A DNA stretch of 64,000 bases from an uncultured Hyphomicrobiales bacterium (GTDB taxonomy: Bacteria > Pseudomonadota > Alphaproteobacteria > Rhizobiales > Devosiaceae): positions 62,001 to 126,000 of the forward strand of contig CAIKKY010000007.1 in the NCBI GenBank assembly GCA_903828145.1, written 5' to 3'. The notes below the pieces were generated by a model, which was not told the origin of the DNA, made no database searches, and was given only the letters and a program-made list of their open reading frames with translations. Within the stretch, counting starts at the first letter, position 1; each line of letters opens with the position of its first letter. The position numbers and the translations under genes are program-made. Shown here in pieces: positions 42,730 through 51,898 of this stretch.

Positions 42730-43172
42730 GCCCCGGCCCGCAGCCATCTGAGCCGCTTGTCGGGCCGCTTCGCTTCATTCGCCGCACCATCGGTTTCGGC
42801 GATCACCTCAAAACCGTGGTGGCGATAGAACGCGAGCGCCCGCGTGTTCTCGGCAAAGCACCACAGCGCCACCTCATCCTGATGCGCGAGCACGGCCCGC
42901 AGGAGCGCGCTGCCCACGCCCTGCCCCAGCGCATCCGGCGCCACATAAAGATGCTCGATCTCACCAGGCCGTTCGGCCACGAAGCCAACGGGTACCCCGC
43001 GCTGGTCCGCGAGGGTTACGCGGGTGTCGGTGAGCACATGGTCACGGATGAACGCCCGATCCTCGGCCGCATCATGGAGCTGCGGCAGAAAATCGAGCAG
43101 CCCGCGCGAGGCCGTGAACAGCGCGGCAAGCGCCCCGGCATCCGCAGCCTGTGCGGCACGAAGCAGGATCAT
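42726..43172 (-). CDS. GNAT family N-acetyltransferase
   Basis: 148-aa single-domain acetyltransferase. The acetyl-CoA-binding segment EHLYVAPDALGQGVGSALLRAVL, followed by ENTRALAFYRHHGFEVIAETDG, is typical of Acetyltransf_1. AAGG lies 9 bases before ATG 43172; the frame is open further upstream without a good ribosome site. It diverges from psuG. Substrate unknown. Confidence 0.9.
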   Translation of the reverse strand: MILLRAAQAADAGALAALFTASRGLLDFLPQLHDAAEDRAFIRDHVLTDTRVTLADQRGVPVGFVAERPGEIEHLYVAPDALGQGVGSALLRAVLAHQDEVALWCFAENTRALAFYRHHGFEVIAETDGAANEAKRPDKRLRWLRAGA

Positions 43173-43326
43173 CCGATACACCTTTCCGCATGGGTCCTCA
43201 GGCACCCTGCCATGGGTTGCCAATAGGCGCAAAGGCGGCGCGTTTGCGCAATCGCCCCCCAGCCACCCCGTTGAATTTGCCCCCAAATCGGCGCATGGCT
43301 TCGGCCAGATTGTTCAGGGGTGTTTC

Positions 43327-44244
43327 ATGAGCCTTTCCTCGCGGATCAGCATTTCGCAGCGCGTTGCCGAGGCACTCGCCTCGAACAAGGGCGTCGTGGC
43401 GCTGGAATCCACCATCATCACGCATGGCATGCCCTTCCCGCAGAACCTCGAGATGGCCCGCAATGTCGAGCGGGTCATCATCGACAATGGCGCCGTGCCG
43501 GCAACCATTGCCATTATGGACGGGCAGTTCCGCGTTGGGCTCGACGATGCCGATCTTGAACGCCTCGCCCGCACGGGCGGCGTGGCAGCCAAGGCGAGCC
43601 GCCGCGACGTGGCGGCGCTGCTGGCCACTGGCCAGATCGGCGGCACCACGGTGGCCACCACCATGATGGCCGCCGAGGCAGCGGGCATTCGCGTTTTCGC
43701 CACGGGCGGCATCGGCGGCGTGCATCGTGGCGCCGAAACCACCTTCGATATCTCCGCCGACCTTGAAGAGCTGGCGAAAACCCGCGTCGCCGTGGTCTGC
43801 GCCGGGGCCAAATCCATTCTCGATATCGCCAAGACGCTGGAAGTGCTCGAAACCCGGGGCGTCCCCGTGCTGGGCTTTGGCACCGACGAGTTTCCCGCCT
43901 TCTGGGCGCGCGAGAGCGGCCACAAGGTCGATCAGAAAGTTGCCTCCGCCGACGAGGCTGCTGCGATCATTGCGCTGCAATTCGAGCTGGGGCTCAGCGG
44001 CGTGCTGGTGGCCAACCCCATCCCCGAGGCGGCTGCCATGGACCGCCATGTGATCGAAGGCCATATCGCTCAGGCGATCAAGGATGCCGACGCAGCCGGG
44101 ATCGGCGGCAAGGCCGCGACCCCCTACCTGCTGAAGCGCGTGCTCGACCTCACCGGCGGCGCCAGCCTCAAGGCCAATATCGCGCTCGTTGAAAACAACG
44201 CTGCCGTCGCGGCCCGCATCGCCAACGCGCTGGCTGCCCGCTGA
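43327..44244 (+). CDS. psuG: Pseudouridine-5'-phosphate glycosidase
   Basis: Breaks pseudouridine 5'-phosphate to uracil and ribose 5-phosphate. 305 aa. VALESTIITHGMPFPQNLEMA, the TVATTMMAAEAAGIRVFATGGIGGVHRG segment and SGVLVANPIPEAAAM are the family hallmarks. AGGGG precedes ATG 43327. The stop overlaps the next start (TGATG), pairing it with a sugar kinase, the usual PsuG-PsuK arrangement. Confidence 0.96.
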   Translation: MSLSSRISISQRVAEALASNKGVVALESTIITHGMPFPQNLEMARNVERVIIDNGAVPATIAIMDGQFRVGLDDADLERLARTGGVAAKASRRDVAALLATGQIGGTTVATTMMAAEAAGIRVFATGGIGGVHRGAETTFDISADLEELAKTRVAVVCAGAKSILDIAKTLEVLETRGVPVLGFGTDEFPAFWARESGHKVDQKVASADEAAAIIALQFELGLSGVLVANPIPEAAAMDRHVIEGHIAQAIKDADAAGIGGKAATPYLLKRVLDLTGGASLKANIALVENNAAVAARIANALAAR

Positions 44245-45164
44245 TGCCGCATAAGGGCCATGTCGTCGTCATTGGCGACGTGATGACCGATATCATCGCC
44301 ATCCCCGAGGGGCCGATCGTGCGCGGCTCCGACCGTCGCGCCACGATCCGGCTTCGGCCCGGCGGCGCGGGGGCAAACCAGGCCATATGGCTCGGCGCGC
44401 TGGGTGTGCCGGTCCGTTTTGTTGGCCGCGTCGCCGCCGCCGATGTTGAGCTGCAGGCGCGCTATTTCACCCGCTTCGGTGTCGGGCCCAGGCTGGTGGC
44501 CGATCCGGCAGCCGCGTCTGGCGTGCTGGTCACGCTGGTTGACCCCGATGGGGAGCGCAGCTTCCTCACCGATCGCGGTGCCAACCTCAACCTCAGCGCC
44601 GCCGACCTCCCGCCCGATCTGCTCGACGGCGCGGGGCTCCTGCTGATTTCAGGCTACGCGCTGTTTGCCGAAGGGCCGCGCTCTGCGGTGCTGGCTGCGG
44701 TGCAAGAGGCCCGCGCCCGGGGCATTGCCTGCGCCGTCGATGCCGCTTCGGTTGCCTTCTTGCGCGAAGTGGGCGTGGCGCAGTTCCTCGCCTGGACGGC
44801 GGGGTTCGATCTGCTGTTTGCCAATGAAGAGGAAGCCGAAACCCTCTCGGGCACCGCCGACCTCAGCGCGGAAATGGCGGCCCTGGGGGCAACCTATGCA
44901 AAGGTCATCGTCAAGCTGGGCCCGAGCGGCGCAGCGCTCGGGGGTGCGTCGGGGGTTGCGGCCCGCGAACCGGCCCCGATTGTGGACGCTCTTGATACAA
45001 CCGGGGCAGGCGACGCCTTTGCCGCCGGGTATCTCAGCGCCCACCTGCGCGGCGACGATGATCGCACAGCGCTTGCCGCCGGGGTGCGAGCCGGGTCGTT
45101 TGCCGTGACCATCATCGGCGCGCAGCCCGAAAGCCTGGTCGAAGCCTCACGTCTTCTGGGCTGA
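44244..45164 (+). CDS. psuK: PfkB family carbohydrate kinase, probable pseudouridine kinase
   Basis: 306-aa ribokinase-like enzyme. The substrate-lid start GDVMTDIIA, PGGAGANQAIWLGALGVPVRFVG and the C-terminal PfkB signature DALDTTGAGDAFAAGY (catalytic Asp in GAGDAF) are clear. Coupled to psuG, so phosphorylation of pseudouridine is the likely job, though PfkB specificity is hard to read. Its end overlaps the convergent MFS gene by 18 bases. Confidence 0.85.
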   Translation: MPHKGHVVVIGDVMTDIIAIPEGPIVRGSDRRATIRLRPGGAGANQAIWLGALGVPVRFVGRVAAADVELQARYFTRFGVGPRLVADPAAASGVLVTLVDPDGERSFLTDRGANLNLSAADLPPDLLDGAGLLLISGYALFAEGPRSAVLAAVQEARARGIACAVDAASVAFLREVGVAQFLAWTAGFDLLFANEEEAETLSGTADLSAEMAALGATYAKVIVKLGPSGAALGGASGVAAREPAPIVDALDTTGAGDAFAAGYLSAHLRGDDDRTALAAGVRAGSFAVTIIGAQPESLVEASRLLG

Positions 45165-46304
45165 CAGCCGTCCGGCTAGGATCAGGCTGGCGACAAGGAA
45201 GACCCCGAGCGCCGCCAGTCCCAGCCGCAACCCGGCATCCTCGGCGATAAAGCCAATGACCAGGGGCCCGACGAGAAAGCCGCTGAGGGCCGCAATGGTC
45301 AGCGCGGCCACGTTACGCGCCGGTACGCCCGGCAGGGCGGCCACCGCCGACACTGCGAGCGGAAACCCGACCGACACCCCGAGCCCGACCAGCGCGAAGC
45401 CGAACAGCGCCAGCACGGGCGCGCTGCTCAGAGCCACCAGCACAATCCCCACAAGGCCAATGCCGACAGCTGTCCGCGCCAGAACGACCGCCCCGAACCG
45501 CAGCTTCAGCGCATCACCCGCAAAGCGCCCGACAGCGACCATCAGCGCAAAGAGCGAGTAACCGAGCCCCGCCTCGGCCCCTGTGACGGCGAAGACCTGC
45601 CGCAGAAACAGGGCCGACCAATCGGCCATCGCCCCCTCGGTCATGGTGACGCCAAAGACAAAGGCGCAAATGCCCCAAAGCGCGAGCGATGGGGGCGTGA
45701 AGCCGCCCGGGGCCTCATCCGCTGTCGGCGTTTGCGGGGTGGCCGCTGCCGTATCCGCGGGCAGGCGTGCCGCAGCCACAAGGCCCAAGGGCACCGAGAC
45801 GAGCGCCGCCAGCGGCACGGCAAACCCGGGCGAAAGCCCGAGGCCCGCCAACAGCGAGCCCAACACGCTGCCCGCCATAATGCCAAGCGACCAGAAGCCA
45901 TGAGCACTGTTCATCACCAGCGCGCCACTGGCCTTTTCAGCGGCGTCGGCACCGACATTGAGTCCCAGTTCCAGAAACGAAATGGCAGCGCCCGCCGCCA
46001 CCAGCGCCGCAAACAGCAGCGGCCCCGATGTCGCGAGACCGGGCAGCGACAGGGCCAGTGCATAAATCAGGAAGCCGGCGAGCATGGCACGGCGCGCCCC
46101 GATGGCGCCAACGATCCGCCCGGCAAACGGCAGGGTCAGCACCGTGCCGACCGGCAGACCGAGCAGCACCAGCGCCAACCCGGCGGGCGTCAGCCCGAGG
46201 GTTCCCGCCACATCGGGGATGCGGGGCAGCCACGCTCCATAGGCCACCGGCTGCAGGAAAAAGATGGCTCGCACCAACAGGCGCACGCGCCGGGCTTCGG
46301 TCAT
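45147..46304 (-). CDS. MFS transporter
   Basis: 385-aa inner-membrane protein with about twelve hydrophobic segments and a polar central loop (around 190-205). GAWLPRIPDVAGTLGLTPAGLALVLLGLPVGT and LPFAGRIVGAIGARRAM fit the MFS motif-A region. GGGGGG lies 5 bases before ATG 46304. It is divergent from the glycan operon, so it might share its inducer, or be a pseudouridine-related importer. The substrate is unknown. Confidence 0.9.
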   Translation of the reverse strand: MTEARRVRLLVRAIFFLQPVAYGAWLPRIPDVAGTLGLTPAGLALVLLGLPVGTVLTLPFAGRIVGAIGARRAMLAGFLIYALALSLPGLATSGPLLFAALVAAGAAISFLELGLNVGADAAEKASGALVMNSAHGFWSLGIMAGSVLGSLLAGLGLSPGFAVPLAALVSVPLGLVAAARLPADTAAATPQTPTADEAPGGFTPPSLALWGICAFVFGVTMTEGAMADWSALFLRQVFAVTGAEAGLGYSLFALMVAVGRFAGDALKLRFGAVVLARTAVGIGLVGIVLVALSSAPVLALFGFALVGLGVSVGFPLAVSAVAALPGVPARNVAALTIAALSGFLVGPLVIGFIAEDAGLRLGLAALGVFLVASLILAGRLSAQKT

Positions 46305-46359
46305 GTCGTCCCCCCCCTTTTTGCCCATGATGCGCGAGGTTCACTGCAAAGTCCACATC

Positions 46360-46369
46360 AATACCAATT
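46360..46369 (-). promoter_or_regulatory. Inverted AATACCAATT box, MFS side
   Basis: AATACCAATT is the exact reverse complement of 46490-46499. The boxes lie 120 bases apart in the 251-base divergent spacer. TTGGTATT-type half sites are common for GntR-family regulators, but no regulator gene lies beside it in this window. Confidence 0.35.
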
Positions 46370-46489
46370 GAAACAAACGTCGAAATTCTGCGACGGATCG
46401 CTCGCGCACCGGGTCCATACAGCCCCGGAAAGGCTGGGCTTTCGCGCCGTCTTCGCTGGTTGCTAAGTGGTTTCGCTTATCTGGCCTTG

Positions 46490-46499
46490 AATTGGTATT
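46490..46499 (+). promoter_or_regulatory. Inverted AATTGGTATT box, operon side
   Basis: Exact reverse complement of the box at 46360-46369, 57 bases before the first operon gene. A TTGAAT hexamer overlaps it, so a bound protein could block transcription of the glycan operon. Inference from position only. Confidence 0.4.
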
Positions 46500-46555
46500 A
46501 AGATTGTGCTCATCTGTGCGACATAGGGGCTGAACGGCCCCATCCGGGGGGAACC

Positions 46556-47716
46556 ATGCGGGTCGGGATCATTGGACTCGGATACAGGCTGGGATGGCTT
46601 GCGCGGATCTTCACCGCCGCGAGCCCCGATTTCCAGATTGTCGGTTATGTCGACCCTGCCCCGGCAGGATTGCCCTATGCCCAGCAGCATGGCGTGGACG
46701 TGGGCACCGCCTATGGCTCGCTCGATGAGCTGATCGGCAGAGCCAGGCTCGATCTCCTCATGGTCGGCTCACCCAACCACTTGCATCTTGATCATATCAC
46801 CACCGGCCTCGCCGCAGGGCTCCGCATCTTTGCTGAAAAGCCGGTGGTCGTTTCGGTCGAGGAGACCATGGCGCTCGCCCGCCTCCTGGGCCGCGCCGGG
46901 GCGGACCGGGTGATGGTGGGGCTCGTGCTGCGCTATGCCCCGCTCTACCGCGATCTCCGCGCCGCCCAGACGCGCGGCGAATTGGGCGACATCGCATCCA
47001 TTGAGGCCAGCGAGCATATTCCGCCCTTCCACGGCGCGTTCTTCATGCGCGATTGGCGGCGCTACGAGCGCTACGCCGGGAGCTTCATGCTCGAAAAATG
47101 CTGCCACGATCTTGATCTGTATAATGGCGTCATGGGCTGCCGCCCGCGCTACGTCTCCAGCTTCGGCGGACGCCGCAGCTTCACCCCCGACAATGCGCCC
47201 GAGCAGCGCGGCATCAACGATACCACCGTCTACCACAAGAAGCCCTCGGGCTGGATGGGCGACAGCCGGGTGTTCGATTCCGATGGCGACATCATCGATT
47301 TCCAGACCGCCATGGTCGAATACGAATCGGGCGCGGCGCTGTCGTTCCACACCAATCTCAATGTGCCCGATGATTTCCGGCGCTTCGCCGTCCTCGGCGC
47401 CGAGGGCATGGCCGAAGGCGATTTCGTCCGCAACTTCATCCGCGTGACGGATGCCCATTCGGGCCGTCGCCTGCTCGACAAGACCTATGGCGGTATTGAG
47501 GGCTCGGCCCATTACGGGGCTGACGAAGCCATGGCCGAGGGCGTGTTGCAGCACCTCAATACCGGCGCCGCCCTGCCGGTCTCGGTCCTCGACGCGCTGG
47601 AGGCGGGCCTGCTCGCGCTCACCATGGATCAGGCACGGCGCGAGCGACGGATCATCGACATGGCACCGATCTTCGCCGCTTTCGATGCCGCACTGGAGGG
47701 CCGTCATGCTCAGTGA
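46556..47716 (+). CDS. Gfo/Idh/MocA family oxidoreductase
   Basis: 386-aa NAD(P)-dependent sugar oxidoreductase. Nucleotide-binding MRVGIIGLGYRLGWLARIF, then LLMVGSPNHLHLDHI and AEKPVVVSVEET (the EKP motif). The second half has the family beta sheet. GGGGG lies just before the ATG. First gene of the ABC/hexosaminidase operon; it overlaps the next permease by 11 bases. Likely acts on a sugar brought in by the transporter. Confidence 0.92.
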   Translation: MRVGIIGLGYRLGWLARIFTAASPDFQIVGYVDPAPAGLPYAQQHGVDVGTAYGSLDELIGRARLDLLMVGSPNHLHLDHITTGLAAGLRIFAEKPVVVSVEETMALARLLGRAGADRVMVGLVLRYAPLYRDLRAAQTRGELGDIASIEASEHIPPFHGAFFMRDWRRYERYAGSFMLEKCCHDLDLYNGVMGCRPRYVSSFGGRRSFTPDNAPEQRGINDTTVYHKKPSGWMGDSRVFDSDGDIIDFQTAMVEYESGAALSFHTNLNVPDDFRRFAVLGAEGMAEGDFVRNFIRVTDAHSGRRLLDKTYGGIEGSAHYGADEAMAEGVLQHLNTGAALPVSVLDALEAGLLALTMDQARRERRIIDMAPIFAAFDAALEGRHAQ

Positions 47717-48590
47717 TCGCACCGGGCGGCTCTTCGCCCTTGGCCTTGTCGCGCCGGCGCTGCTCGTCATTCTGGGGGTGGTGGCCTATCCGCTGGTCGA
47801 TTCCATCAATCTCAGTTTCACCAATGCCGCGCTGAAGAAGACCTATGATTTCGTGGGTCTCGCCAATTACGAGAAAATCTTCAGCGGCAATTTCGCCAGT
47901 GTCATCGTCCGCACCTTCGTGTGGACCTTCTTTTCGGTAGCCCTGAAAATGCTGATCGGCACCGCAGGTGCGGTGCTTCTCAACGCCGCCGTGCCCGGCC
48001 GGGCGCTGTTCCGCATCCTCACCATGCCGCCCTGGATCATGCCGATAGCCATCGGCATCTTCATGTGGGGCTGGATGTACAATGGCCAGTTCGGGATGAT
48101 TTCCGGGCTGTTGCAGAATGCCGGCATCACCCAGGGCCCGCTCGCGCTCTTGTCGCGGGGCGAAACCGCATTCTGGGCCACCATCGTCACCGATGTGTGG
48201 GTCGGCGTGCCGATGGTCACCATCTATTTCCTCGCCGCCATTCAGGCCATTCCGCGCGACCTTTACGAGGCGGCCTGGGTCGATGGCGCCAACCGCGGGA
48301 TGCGGTTCCGGCGCATCACCTTCCCGCTCATGGTGCCCTCGGCGCTCACCATGTCGATGCTGTCGCTGATTTTCACCTTCAACAGCTTCGACATCATCTG
48401 GATTCTGACCCAGGGCGGACCATCGGGCGATACGACCACGATGATCATCGACACCTACAGGACGGCCATCGGCAGCTACAAATATGGGGAAGGCGCGGCC
48501 CGCGCCGTGTTGATCTGCTTCTTCCTCAGCCTGTTCAGCCTCGCCTATTTCCGGGTTGTCAGCCGCTTGAACCGGGGGGAACGGCTATGA
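47706..48590 (+). CDS. Carbohydrate ABC transporter permease (MalF-like)
   Basis: 294-aa inner-membrane permease with six hydrophobic segments. Its EAA loop, EAAWVDGANRGMRFRRITFPL, is the contact with the ATPase. GGAGGG lies before ATG 47706, inside the oxidoreductase end. It overlaps the second permease by ATGA. Confidence 0.95.
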   Translation: MLSDRTGRLFALGLVAPALLVILGVVAYPLVDSINLSFTNAALKKTYDFVGLANYEKIFSGNFASVIVRTFVWTFFSVALKMLIGTAGAVLLNAAVPGRALFRILTMPPWIMPIAIGIFMWGWMYNGQFGMISGLLQNAGITQGPLALLSRGETAFWATIVTDVWVGVPMVTIYFLAAIQAIPRDLYEAAWVDGANRGMRFRRITFPLMVPSALTMSMLSLIFTFNSFDIIWILTQGGPSGDTTTMIIDTYRTAIGSYKYGEGAARAVLICFFLSLFSLAYFRVVSRLNRGERL

Positions 48591-49444
48591 ACGACAAGCC
48601 GCTGATCGATCGCTATCGCCCGTGGGAAGTGGCGCTGATCTACGCCGGAATCGCGGTGTTCCTGTTCTTCGTGCTGTCGCCCTTCATCGAAGGTTTCCTC
48701 GTCTCGCTGAAGCCGCTCGAACGCCTGTTTTCCACACCCTACAGCTTCTGGCCCGAAGTCGCGTCCTTCGATGCCTATGTCCGGATGTGGACCACGGTGC
48801 CCGATCTGCCGCGCTACATCTTCAATTCAATCTTCCTCGCCAGCGTCATCACCATCGGCGTGCTGATCCTGGTCGTGCCTGCAGCCTATGCCTTCGCCCG
48901 GTTCGATTTCCCAGGGCGCGGCGTAATGCTCGGGCTGTTCCTCGCGGTCAACATGTTCTCGGGCGCGGTGCTGCTCATTCCGCTCTACCGGCTGATGAAG
49001 GCCTTTGGGCTCCTCAGTACCTATTGGGCCATGATCGTGCCGGGCATCGCATTTCTCATTCCCACCGCCATTTGGCTGTTGCGCACCTACATGCTGCGCA
49101 TTCCGCGCGAACTCGATGAAGCGGCGTGGGTCGATGGGGCGAGCCGCTTCTACACCATGCGGCGGGTGATCATTCCCATCGCCATGCCGGGGATCTCGGT
49201 GGTGGGCATCACCACCTTCATCGGCGCCTACGCGCAGCAGTTCATTTTCGCACTCACATTCAATTCCAAAAGCGAATTCATGCCGCTTCCGGTGGGCCTC
49301 TTCGGCTTCTTCGGGCGGCAGGAAGTGGTCTGGAACGAACTCATGGCCGCCTGTTTCGTGGGCGTTTTGCCCGTGATGGTCATGATCATTCTGTTCCAGC
49401 GCTATCTGGTGGCAGGCCTCACGGCTGGCGCCATCAAACAATAG
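48587..49444 (+). CDS. Carbohydrate ABC transporter permease (MalG-like)
   Basis: 285 aa, six hydrophobic segments. EAA loop DEAAWVDGASRFYTMRRVIIPI. The segment SFWPEVASFDAYVRMWTTVP, after the first helix, is typical of MalG-type permeases. Overlaps the first permease by 4 bases. It forms the heterodimeric channel with it. Confidence 0.95.
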   Translation: MNDKPLIDRYRPWEVALIYAGIAVFLFFVLSPFIEGFLVSLKPLERLFSTPYSFWPEVASFDAYVRMWTTVPDLPRYIFNSIFLASVITIGVLILVVPAAYAFARFDFPGRGVMLGLFLAVNMFSGAVLLIPLYRLMKAFGLLSTYWAMIVPGIAFLIPTAIWLLRTYMLRIPRELDEAAWVDGASRFYTMRRVIIPIAMPGISVVGITTFIGAYAQQFIFALTFNSKSEFMPLPVGLFGFFGRQEVVWNELMAACFVGVLPVMVMIILFQRYLVAGLTAGAIKQ

Positions 49445-49487
49445 ATCCGGCCTAATGGTGGGCCGGGCAACATGAGGGAAGGCCGAT

Positions 49488-50708
49488 ATGACTTTTCACA
49501 AGCGATTGATGACAGGCGCGGTTGTCGCGCTCATCGCTTCGACCGGCGTCGCGCTGGCCGAAGACAAAGTACTGCAGTTCGTCGAATGTGGCGATACGCC
49601 GAGCCCGGTTCATGTTGATCTGGCCAAGGAATGGGAAGCCAAGAACCCCGGCTTCAAGGTCAGCATGGAAGTCGTGCCGTGGGGCCAGTGCCAGGACAAG
49701 GTGACCCAGCTCGCCGTGGCCGGTAACCCGGTGGCCCTCGCCTATGTCGGCAGCCGCACCCTGAAGCAGTTCGCCTCCAACGACCTGATCGTCGAAATGC
49801 CGATGACGGCCGAACAGAAGGCCAGCTACTACCCCTACGTGCCCGAAACCGTCACCTTCAAGGGCACCCAGTGGGGCCGTCCGGTCGCGTTCTCGACCAA
49901 GGCCTTCTACTGGAACAAGGACCTGTTCAAGGCCGCTGGTCTTGATCCGGAAAATCCGCCCAAGACCTTTGCCGAAGAAATCGCGGCCGCCAAGGCCATC
50001 AAGGAAAAGACCGGCATTGCCGGCTTCGGCGTGGTCGCCAAGACCTTCGACAACACCATGCACCAGTTCCTGCATTGGGTGTATTCGAACAACGGTCAGG
50101 TGATCGATGCCGATGGCAACATCGTGCTCGACTCGAAGGAAAATCTTGAGGCGCTGACCGCCCTCAAGGATATTTCGGCCTATGCCGAAGAAGGCGCCAC
50201 TTCGTACGAACAGAACGAAGTCCGCCAGATCTTCCTCGATGGCAAGCTGGGCATGATCCAAGCGTCCTACGGCGCTGCGGGTCTGTTGACCAAGGCCAAC
50301 AAGTTCGCCTGGGGCGTTGCGCCGCTGCCGCTCGGCCCCTCGGCCAAGGGCCCGGGCACGCTGCTCATCACCGACTCGCTGGCCGTGTTCAAGGGCACGG
50401 GCGTCGAAGAGCAGGCCAAGGATCTGGCCGAATACATGACCAACCCGGAAAACCAGGTGAAGTATGAAGCCGGCACCGGCCTGACGCCGCTGCGTCCGGG
50501 CAAGGCCGTCGATGACATGCTGGCCGCCGATGCCAACTTCAAGCCCTTCATCGATGGCATCAGCTATGGCGGGCCCGAACCGCTGCTGACCGACTATGTG
50601 GGCCTGCAGAACGTGATGATCGAGCTGGTTCAGTCGGTTGTGACCGGCAAGGCCGCTCCGGCTGACGCGCTGAAGAAGGCCGCCGGCGAACTCGAACAAT
50701 ACAAGTAA
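49488..50708 (+). CDS. Extracellular sugar-binding protein of ABC transporter
   Basis: 406-aa periplasmic binding protein with a signal peptide MTFHKRLMTGAVVALIASTGVALA. Family 1 (MalE/UgpB-like) features: LAKEWEAKNPGFKV, VPWGQCQDKVTQLAVAGNPVALAYVGSRTLKQFA, and YWNKDLFKAAGLDPENPPKTFAEEI. GH20 downstream suggests an N-acetylglucosamine oligomer or similar ligand. It is followed by a strong hairpin, commonly seen after the abundant binding-protein cistron. Confidence 0.95.
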   Translation: MTFHKRLMTGAVVALIASTGVALAEDKVLQFVECGDTPSPVHVDLAKEWEAKNPGFKVSMEVVPWGQCQDKVTQLAVAGNPVALAYVGSRTLKQFASNDLIVEMPMTAEQKASYYPYVPETVTFKGTQWGRPVAFSTKAFYWNKDLFKAAGLDPENPPKTFAEEIAAAKAIKEKTGIAGFGVVAKTFDNTMHQFLHWVYSNNGQVIDADGNIVLDSKENLEALTALKDISAYAEEGATSYEQNEVRQIFLDGKLGMIQASYGAAGLLTKANKFAWGVAPLPLGPSAKGPGTLLITDSLAVFKGTGVEEQAKDLAEYMTNPENQVKYEAGTGLTPLRPGKAVDDMLAADANFKPFIDGISYGGPEPLLTDYVGLQNVMIELVQSVVTGKAAPADALKKAAGELEQYK

Positions 50709-50719
50709 GCCGCCTCAGG

Positions 50720-50749
50720 CCGCCGCCCGCACACTCTCGCGGGCGGCGG
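50720..50749 (+). other. Intra-operon hairpin after the binding-protein gene
   Basis: Perfect 11-bp GC-only stem (50720-50730 with 50739-50749) and an 8-base loop, in the gap before the ATPase gene. No T run follows. It probably stabilises the upstream message or lowers read-through, so the binding protein is made in excess. Confidence 0.7.
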
Positions 50750-50805
50750 TCGCACTATTCCCATAGATCGGCTGGGCCCGCTGGAGGGCAGGAAGGCGCG
50801 TTGAA

Positions 50806-51882
<1,077 letters not shown>

Positions 51883-51898
51883 CCTTAAAGGAGTGCCC

